64,000 bases of DNA from a virus, in IMG/VR virus record IMGVR_UViG_3300014720_000014, positions 62,001 to 126,000 of that record. One strand, 5' to 3'. Shown piece by piece: positions 54,405-61,746 of the stretch (its first letter is position 1; the number at the start of each line of letters is the position of its first letter). The position numbers and the translations under genes were made by a program. The notes under the pieces are model-generated. The model was not told the DNA's origin, did no database searches, and saw only the letters and a program-made list of their open reading frames with translations.

Positions 54405-55457
54405 ATGGCTATTGGTCGTATTTCCGGTCAGCTCTTGAAGTCGAACTTGCTCCGTGCGGGCGAGAATCTGGCTTTCGAGACAGACCTTCTCTATTTGGAT
54501 GTTGTCAACTCTCGCATCGGGATCAAGACAGCAACTCCTACGAATACACTCCAAGTTAACGGTCATACAAGAACAACAAATCTCACTGTAGACAGTAATT
54601 TAAATGTAGGAAATTTAAATTTCACAGGCAATACAATAACCAGTAATACTTCTACTATTGCTTTTGCAGCCTCTGCAGGAGAAGCAACTGTTTACCATGC
54701 TAGATTACAGATAGATGATTTACAATTACAAGGTAATATCATTTCTACTACTGTTTCTAACAGTTCAATAGAAATAGACCCCAACGGAACCGGCACTGTT
54801 AATATTATTGCAAATACTAATATTACAGGAAATTTAAATGTTTCTGGAAATATAAATGCCACAGGCAATGTAGTGATAGGCGGAAACATACAGATCGGCG
54901 ATGCTCTTACAGACAATATAGTCATTAATGCTTCTATACGAAGCGATTTAGTTCCGCAAACCGACAACACATATGATTTAGGATCGGCTACATTTAGATG
55001 GAGGGCAATCTATGCCTATGATCTTTATACCGATGCATTAAATGTACCGTTGTTGGATGTCGGAAATTTGATGTTTAGAGACAATGAAATTACCACAACT
55101 ACCGGCCAAGATTTATACATTGATGGCAACGGCGCAGGCGGTGTGAGATTAGGTAATTTTAGAATAGTAGATAATGTAATTACTAATGTAGCATCGAATC
55201 AAATTACACAAATAGTTCAAAGCGGTACCGGATATTTTAAGATTGCTGGTACTAATGGATTCGTTCCGCCGCGCGGAACAAACGCTGAAAGACCTAGTGC
55301 TTATGCAGTATTGGGTATGACTAGATATAATACTAATTCAAAGGCTTTGGAAATTTGGGACGGAACTACATGGGCTAGTCCTGCAGGTGTGTCTGGATCA
55401 GTCAGTGCTGCACAGGCAGAAGATATCGCAATAGCATGGGCGTTAACACTAGGATAA
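54405..55457 (+). CDS. Fibre protein, paralogue B (350 aa), G+C-rich 5' end
   Basis: N-terminus MAIGRISGQLLKSNLLRAGE, NLAFETDLLYLDVVNSRIGI is nearly the same as paralogue A at 53177, while the stalk differs and carries GNLNVSGNINATGNVVIGGN repeats. The final part has the AERP/RYNT module and ends ALTLG. The first 135 bases are about 50% G+C by my count against about a third afterwards, with TTC, CTC and GAG codons unlike neighbours. The gene has its own late promoter and long leader. Fibre or adhesin role inferred. Confidence 0.7.
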   Translation: MAIGRISGQLLKSNLLRAGENLAFETDLLYLDVVNSRIGIKTATPTNTLQVNGHTRTTNLTVDSNLNVGNLNFTGNTITSNTSTIAFAASAGEATVYHARLQIDDLQLQGNIISTTVSNSSIEIDPNGTGTVNIIANTNITGNLNVSGNINATGNVVIGGNIQIGDALTDNIVINASIRSDLVPQTDNTYDLGSATFRWRAIYAYDLYTDALNVPLLDVGNLMFRDNEITTTTGQDLYIDGNGAGGVRLGNFRIVDNVITNVASNQITQIVQSGTGYFKIAGTNGFVPPRGTNAERPSAYAVLGMTRYNTNSKALEIWDGTTWASPAGVSGSVSAAQAEDIAIAWALTLG

Positions 55458-55461
55458 GAAA

Positions 55462-55794
55462 ATGCCAACAGTATTCAAACATAGTTTAGTAACACAAATA
55501 GGAACCAGTCCAGTGGATGTGGTAGAAATTGGCGCAGGAGTTAGAGCTACTGTAATAGGTTGTAACTTAGCTAATACAACACCATATGATACTGTAATAG
55601 CGGATGTTCAGGTTGTTGGAGAAGATACAACTACGAGTTATTATATCAAAGGACTTGCTATACCTCCTAATACATCTGTTAAGGTTATTACACAAGGTGA
55701 AAAGTTAATACTACCTCAAAATACTTTTTTAAGAGTTACAACAGATGTAGTAGATAGCATAGATGCCACAGTCAGTTATGTAGAGATTTCTTAA
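55462..55794 (+). CDS. Small beta-sandwich-like structural protein (110 aa)
   Basis: Starts MPTVFKHSLVTQIGTSPVDV; strands include RATVIGCNLANTTPYDTVIA, TSYYIKGLAIPPNTSVKVIT and FLRVTTDVVDSIDATVSYVE. The fold looks like that of the 144-residue protein at 52168. Such small proteins in phage tail regions act as fibre adaptors or head-tail accessory units, but I cannot name it. Confidence 0.55.
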   Translation: MPTVFKHSLVTQIGTSPVDVVEIGAGVRATVIGCNLANTTPYDTVIADVQVVGEDTTTSYYIKGLAIPPNTSVKVITQGEKLILPQNTFLRVTTDVVDSIDATVSYVEIS

Positions 55795-55804
55795 GGAGAA
55801 TAAG

Positions 55805-56170
55805 ATGACAAGTCCATATTATTTAGGTACAACGCCCATTGAAGGACTAGGCGATAGCCCACGTTATTGGTATGCTCTTAGAAGAAATCAAGATGGTGAA
55901 TTATTTTTTGTTAGAAGCGATCAGATTTTAGATAAAGATGCTTACGAATTAAACATTCCAGGACCTCCTGAAGAAGATTATACGGATTTTGAAGCAGGTG
56001 TTGATTTTTTTGATGGCATTGATGCGAATCATGAAAAACCCAAAGCTAATATGTTCTATACTCAATATAAGTGGGACGACAGGTCGTTGTTTTTTTATGT
56101 AGATAATGAAGGTATGTTTATAGTTCGTATCAATAACGGATATTCGTACCCCACAGGCATTTCATCATAA
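55805..56170 (+). CDS. Small acidic structural protein (121 aa)
   Basis: Starts MTSPYYLGTTPIEGLGDSPR; contains RYWYALRRNQDGELFFVRSD, KWDDRSLFFYVDNEGMFIVR and YSYPTGISS. Rich in Asp, Glu and aromatic residues. The AAGGAG site lies directly upstream. It precedes the large fibre gene by 13 bases and may be an adaptor or tail-tip part; unrecognised. Confidence 0.55.
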   Translation: MTSPYYLGTTPIEGLGDSPRYWYALRRNQDGELFFVRSDQILDKDAYELNIPGPPEEDYTDFEAGVDFFDGIDANHEKPKANMFYTQYKWDDRSLFFYVDNEGMFIVRINNGYSYPTGISS

Positions 56171-56183
56171 TTAGGAAATTAGA

Positions 56184-59100
56184 ATGGCAGAGTTTAAAAT
56201 AACACGATTTAGATATACCTGGAGAGAAGCCTGGAGCGGTAGCTCTGTCACGTATTATAAAGATGATGTTGTGTTTTATCAAGGTTCAGCATATGTCTGT
56301 ATAAGACAACATACTTCCAGTGTGTTCAATGATGCACAATTATATACTGCTCCTGGAGATACATTTGCCAGCCCGGGCTGGGTTAAGATGGCAGATGGTC
56401 GAAAATGGAACGGAGCCTGGACTGCTGCCACAAGATACGATTCGGGTGCCATAGTTTATGTTGGCGGTAATTTATATCTTTGTATAGATTCTCATGTTTC
56501 TGGTACTAATTTCCTTGAAAATGTTTTAGATTGGGACATATTAGCAGTTGGTTATAATTTTAGAAATACATGGGCACCTTCTACTAGATATAGAGTGGGA
56601 GATGTAGTCAGATACAACGGTTATACATATCAATGTGTATTAGAACACGACTCGTCAACGATAGCTAACGGAATTTCTGTTGGTAATAATGATGCGCAAG
56701 ACGACAGCACTCTAGAAACATGGACCCCAGTAGTAGCCAATTATACCTATATAGGTACATGGCAATCTAATACTAGATATAGATTCAATGATCTAGTAAG
56801 ATACGGCGGGTCTATTTTAAAATGTACGATAGAACACACGTCTGCACTGGCAATAACTAGCAGCAACTTTACAACGTATTTGGCGGGATTTAATTATTCA
56901 GACGAGTGGGATGACGGTACTTACTACGCTGTAGGTGATGTCGTACGCAAGGGTGGAATATTGTATGTTGCCACAGCCAACAGTCAAAACAGTGAACCGG
57001 GTATAAGTGTAATCTTACAAGAAGGCAACCCAGACTGGACAGCGATAAGCAAAGCGGTAAATTGGACCGGCATTTATAATCCCACAGCATTAATAGCATA
57101 CAATGAAGGTGATTTAGTTAGAAGAGGCGGATCTTTATGGGTATCGTTGACTGACCAAATCAATGACGATAGTACTCTAATGCCGTTTGATACATCAAAT
57201 TGGCAACCAGTCATACCTGCTCAAAATTATAGAGGATCTTGGAATCCGTCCGCCACTTACAATTTATATGATATAGTTTATTGGAGAGGTGTAGCCTATA
57301 GTGCTAACACTCCACATGCTAGTTCGTTTGAAAATTTTCCAGGGGACAACGGTTCAGGATTTAATTATTGGGATATCGTAGTCATCGGAGATGAAGATGC
57401 TGCACTAAGTCAATTAGGCGATTTATTAACTTATAACTTACAAAGAAATATCATATATGCAGGCGGCCAACAATATGTATTAGGAGATACCAGTACATTA
57501 GGACCAACAAACCTTCAAGTGGGGAACGAAGATGAAGTTCTAATTGTAAATAATTCTTCAGGAGATCTCGGCTACGCAGTGTGGGGAGAACAATCTCGAG
57601 CGTTCTATGTCAGAGTAGATGGAGTAGACGATGACACGGATCCAAATAGAGGTACAAACTATTTTAAACCTTATAAGACCGTGAAATTTGCTCTCGAACA
57701 GGCAGATGATGGTTATTCTGGATATACTTCTGTAAAGGTAAGCACAGGTACATATGAAGAATTTCTTCCGTTGATAGTTCCAGTCAGGACTGCTGTGTTA
57801 GGCGATGAACTGCGGGGAGTAACAATTAAACCTAATCCTCCTATCGAGGCGCTAGCTCAAGATGCACAATATACTTTAGACACTTTGACTAGATTGGGAT
57901 TAATTTTAGGTGATGTCATACAAGGATCTTTAATTACTCCTACTGTAGGTAATACTATTACACAGAATACATCAGTTACTTCTACATCCAGTATAGCGAC
58001 AGATGCTGATCAAATATGGGCTGACATAATTACAGTTATTGATTATCTAGTGAACGACATTGGAAGTTATCCTACAGTCACAGGACACAATGTAGAAGCC
58101 GTTGACAGTGCAACTGTAAATGCAATTCACTGTTTGAATAATAATAGAAACTTTTTAAAAGAAGAAGCTATACAGTTCATGGTAGTCAATCATCCAAACT
58201 ATAGCTTTGATACAGTAAAGTGTCGAAGAGACATTGATAGATATATTGATTCGTTGATTTATGATCTTAGATTTCCAGGCAATTATAAATCTGTATTAGC
58301 AGGTAGATATTACGCAAACGCTGTAACTGGTTCTGCACACGAAGATATGTTTTATGTTAGAGACACGACTGGCGTCAGAAATATGACTCTTCGAGGACTT
58401 ACTGGAACATTACCTGCACTACAAGAAGGAGAATCTTACAGTATTCCAACTGGAGGAGCTTTCGTCAGTTTAGATCCGGGATGGGGACCTGATGATGAGA
58501 AAGTGTGGATCACTTCTAGATCGTGCTATGTGCAAAACGTTACTACTTTTGGCACAGCAGCGATAGGACAAAAAATTGATGGAGCATTGCATAATGGCGG
58601 AAATCGATCCATAGTCTCTAATGATTTTACACAAGTTGTTTCAGACGGTATCGGCGCTTGGGTAGCCAATGGCGGTAGGGCAGAATTAGTTTCTGTGTTT
58701 ACTTATTATGCACACATTGGAATGTTTGCTCAAGATGGTGGAGTTATCCGTGCTACTAACGGCAATAGTTCATACGGAGATTTTGGAACTGTCGCGGACG
58801 GCATTGATCCAAATGAAGTAGTAAAATATGGATATTTGAACACTAGAACAGAACAGGCTCAAGTTGAATCGGCATTCGCAGGAGAAATTTTAGATTATAT
58901 TTTAGCATTAGAATTTTCTAATGCCGGACAAAATTACACAACTGCATCTTATTCAATTGAAAGTTCAGGCACAGGCGCAGTGGCCGTACAGGAAGAAATC
59001 AGAGACAACGCCATGTTCGAAGTGCAGCTTTTAGATGCAGGAGCAGGATTTACCCAATACGGAAATCAGGCACAGATTGGCAACGAATTAACCATTACCT

Positions 59101-61712
59101 TAGCTACATCTGAAACTGTCGAAGAAGCTGAAATCTTAGGAATGAGAATCATCATAATCTCAGGTGAAGGTACAGGACAATACGGTTATGTACAGGCATA
59201 CAGTGATCTTACAAAGGTATGTACAGTCTACCGTGAAAGCGATGGACAACCCGGATGGGATCATATATTACCAGGCACACCGGCTTCAGCTCTTTTGACC
59301 ACAGGTTCTAGATATCGTATTGAACCAAGGATCACATTTAACGAACCTCCATACTCAGCGACCGAAGTAACATTGGGTTCATCTAATTCTTGGGCTGCTG
59401 CTGTGTACGGAGAGACCAGCGAAACATTTACTGCGGTTACCGGAACCTTAGGAACAGGACCAGTGATTGATGTCATTCCTGCAGCGGCTGAATTTACTGT
59501 GATTAAAACAGGAAGAAGCTATAGTGTTGTAATATCTAATGGCGGTGCAGGCTATGCTGCCGACGATACCATCATCATAGACGGTGGCGATGTTGGTGGA
59601 ATTTCTGGAGAACATGATATATTAATAACAGTGTTAACTACTTCAGAAGACAGCACTAATTCGATTTTGACTTTTGAAATCGCAGACAATTCTTTAATCG
59701 CAGACAGCGGCAAATTTATATTAACACCGTCCTCAGGACATTTTGGTAGATATTCTTCCGATGGGGATACTTGGACTTCGTTTGATCTACCTGTTGACGG
59801 AAATTGGAAATGTTTAGCAGCAGGAAATAACAGATTCGTAGCTGTTAGTTCTGGTTCGAATAATGCTGCCAGCAGCACCAATGGTATAGATTGGACTGCG
59901 AGGACCATGCCGAATTCAAGAAACTGGAATGGGGTTGTTTATGGTAAGCCTTCTACCGCAGCCACAGGGATTTTCGTAGCGGTATCAGGAAACTTAAACT
60001 CAGCAGCATATTCTATCAACGGAACAACGTGGTTCGGAGCAACCATGCCAACTTTTGGAGATTCAACACTAAACGAATATGTAGATATAGCGTTTGGTTA
60101 CGATAAATTTGTTGCGTTAGCCAATTCAGGTAATTTAGCCGCAGTAGGTACATGGAACGGAACATCTCTGACATGGCAAGGAACCATAATGGATGTGGTG
60201 GCAGATTCCTCATCTAAGGATTGGACCAGCATAGCATACGGTAATAGAAGATTTGTAGCAGTATCATCCACTGGCGATATAGGATATAGTTTTGATGGAA
60301 TAGATTGGTATGCAGGCGGACAAATGCCCTCACAAGACGGATCAACCGCACATTTTTGGAAGCAGATCAGATACGGTCAAGGCGTATTTTTTGCCGTAGG
60401 CGATACTGGCATGCGAGTAGTCGGAGACGACGCCACTTCCGGTATCAATACTTTTGCCGCATCGTCATATGACGGAATTGTGTGGACATCGAGAACGTTG
60501 GTTTCAGAATTAGATTGGGGGGTTGTTGCATTCGGCAATCCAGATGTAACTATAGGAGATAGTACATTATCTAATAATCTACCTGTGTGGATAACTGCAC
60601 CGACCACATCAAGCAATAAACTAAACTACATTCAAATAGGTGCTAGAGCACTGGGTAGAGCAGTGGTAGAAGGAACCGGTTTAAGTCTGATAAAAATATG
60701 GGAACCGGGCAGCAATTATACTTCAGATCCAACATTTACTGTTATAGATCCTAGTAAAACTGAAGAGCCAGTGTATAGAACAAGATTAGCTGACGGTGTG
60801 TTAGCGCAGCCTACATTCACTAGCAGAGGTACTGCTTATAAAACCAGTACAACGTATGTAACGGTGCAAGGAGATGGATTCGCAGATATAACACCTAATG
60901 GTAGATTTATCACAATCGATGGGCTGACATTGATGCCTGGCCCTGGAGCTCAATTTTATATAGGCGGAAGAGAAGACTATTTTAATGCTGTAATAGTAGG
61001 AATCAACGAAACAGTAGACGAAAATGGGGGTATCAGATCGACATTCCAAGTAAGTCCTAGACCAGATTTAGCAGACAATTTAGAACACGGAATGGAAATC
61101 GTTATTAGAGAATTATACAGCCAAGTTAGGATCACGGGTCATGATTTCTTAGACGTTGGTACTGGTAATTTTGAAGAAACAAATTATCCCGATTTATATA
61201 TAGATTATGAATTTTCAACTCAACCTTTCCAAGAAGTTAATAACTTAAATGGTGGTCGTGTATTCTATACCTCGACAGATCAAGACGGTAATTTTAGAGC
61301 AGGCGAACAATTTGCTGTAGAACAAGCCACTGGAGTTATTACAATTAGTGCAGATTTTTTCGATCTAGAAGGATTGACAGAACTAAGATTAGCAGGTATT
61401 AATGTTGGATCAACTGCGATTATTAGAGAATTTTCTAAGGATCCATTATTCTTACAAAATTCAAATAATGTCATACCAACACAACGAGCCATTAGAGGCT
61501 ATTTACAATCTAGATTGAATATCGGAGGCGAGGATTTATTAACTCCTAGTTTCATCGCAGGAACTGTTAGAGTAGGACCAAATCTCATAAACAGTACCGC
61601 AGCCTTAACTGTGCTTATACCGATAATGGCAAATTTTGAAGGCAACGGAGTAGGAATAAGTGGAAGTATGTTAGCACAGACTATGTTCTTTAGAAGTTTT
61701 GGACAGGACTAA
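56184..61712 (+). CDS. Large multidomain fibre/adhesin with CBM-like array and Asp-box propeller (1842 aa)
   Basis: Residues 1-400 are seven tandem ~55-residue modules of the pattern W-x-x-x-x-x-Y-x-x-G/D-D-x-V-x-Y...Y-x-C/A...W (NTWAPSTRYRVGDVVRYNGY, GTWQSNTRYRFNDLVRYGGS), resembling CBM5/12-like sugar-binding domains. Residues ~470-950 look like a beta-helix (FALEQADDGYSGYTSVKVST). Residues ~1190-1460 have six Asp-box-like repeats (SSDGDTW, STNGIDW, SINGTTW, SFDGIDW, SYDGIVW) with FVAVS strands, the BNR/sialidase pattern. The end (FYTSTDQDGNFRAGEQFAVE, QRAIRGYLQSRL) is a widespread marine-phage fibre terminus. Receptor binding to surface glycans is inferred; no catalytic residues were identified. 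Confidence 0.75.
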   Translation: MAEFKITRFRYTWREAWSGSSVTYYKDDVVFYQGSAYVCIRQHTSSVFNDAQLYTAPGDTFASPGWVKMADGRKWNGAWTAATRYDSGAIVYVGGNLYLCIDSHVSGTNFLENVLDWDILAVGYNFRNTWAPSTRYRVGDVVRYNGYTYQCVLEHDSSTIANGISVGNNDAQDDSTLETWTPVVANYTYIGTWQSNTRYRFNDLVRYGGSILKCTIEHTSALAITSSNFTTYLAGFNYSDEWDDGTYYAVGDVVRKGGILYVATANSQNSEPGISVILQEGNPDWTAISKAVNWTGIYNPTALIAYNEGDLVRRGGSLWVSLTDQINDDSTLMPFDTSNWQPVIPAQNYRGSWNPSATYNLYDIVYWRGVAYSANTPHASSFENFPGDNGSGFNYWDIVVIGDEDAALSQLGDLLTYNLQRNIIYAGGQQYVLGDTSTLGPTNLQVGNEDEVLIVNNSSGDLGYAVWGEQSRAFYVRVDGVDDDTDPNRGTNYFKPYKTVKFALEQADDGYSGYTSVKVSTGTYEEFLPLIVPVRTAVLGDELRGVTIKPNPPIEALAQDAQYTLDTLTRLGLILGDVIQGSLITPTVGNTITQNTSVTSTSSIATDADQIWADIITVIDYLVNDIGSYPTVTGHNVEAVDSATVNAIHCLNNNRNFLKEEAIQFMVVNHPNYSFDTVKCRRDIDRYIDSLIYDLRFPGNYKSVLAGRYYANAVTGSAHEDMFYVRDTTGVRNMTLRGLTGTLPALQEGESYSIPTGGAFVSLDPGWGPDDEKVWITSRSCYVQNVTTFGTAAIGQKIDGALHNGGNRSIVSNDFTQVVSDGIGAWVANGGRAELVSVFTYYAHIGMFAQDGGVIRATNGNSSYGDFGTVADGIDPNEVVKYGYLNTRTEQAQVESAFAGEILDYILALEFSNAGQNYTTASYSIESSGTGAVAVQEEIRDNAMFEVQLLDAGAGFTQYGNQAQIGNELTITLATSETVEEAEILGMRIIIISGEGTGQYGYVQAYSDLTKVCTVYRESDGQPGWDHILPGTPASALLTTGSRYRIEPRITFNEPPYSATEVTLGSSNSWAAAVYGETSETFTAVTGTLGTGPVIDVIPAAAEFTVIKTGRSYSVVISNGGAGYAADDTIIIDGGDVGGISGEHDILITVLTTSEDSTNSILTFEIADNSLIADSGKFILTPSSGHFGRYSSDGDTWTSFDLPVDGNWKCLAAGNNRFVAVSSGSNNAASSTNGIDWTARTMPNSRNWNGVVYGKPSTAATGIFVAVSGNLNSAAYSINGTTWFGATMPTFGDSTLNEYVDIAFGYDKFVALANSGNLAAVGTWNGTSLTWQGTIMDVVADSSSKDWTSIAYGNRRFVAVSSTGDIGYSFDGIDWYAGGQMPSQDGSTAHFWKQIRYGQGVFFAVGDTGMRVVGDDATSGINTFAASSYDGIVWTSRTLVSELDWGVVAFGNPDVTIGDSTLSNNLPVWITAPTTSSNKLNYIQIGARALGRAVVEGTGLSLIKIWEPGSNYTSDPTFTVIDPSKTEEPVYRTRLADGVLAQPTFTSRGTAYKTSTTYVTVQGDGFADITPNGRFITIDGLTLMPGPGAQFYIGGREDYFNAVIVGINETVDENGGIRSTFQVSPRPDLADNLEHGMEIVIRELYSQVRITGHDFLDVGTGNFEETNYPDLYIDYEFSTQPFQEVNNLNGGRVFYTSTDQDGNFRAGEQFAVEQATGVITISADFFDLEGLTELRLAGINVGSTAIIREFSKDPLFLQNSNNVIPTQRAIRGYLQSRLNIGGEDLLTPSFIAGTVRVGPNLINSTAALTVLIPIMANFEGNGVGISGSMLAQTMFFRSFGQD

Positions 61713-61719
61713 TAATTTT

Positions 61720-61727
61720 GGTAAATA
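61720..61727 (+). promoter_or_regulatory. Weak late-box-like sequence before the last gene
   Basis: GGTAAATA, 20 bases before the ATG at 61747. Only the TAAATA core matches; may be chance. Confidence 0.25.
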
Positions 61728-61746
61728 TTAATATTCGGAGTTTAAG

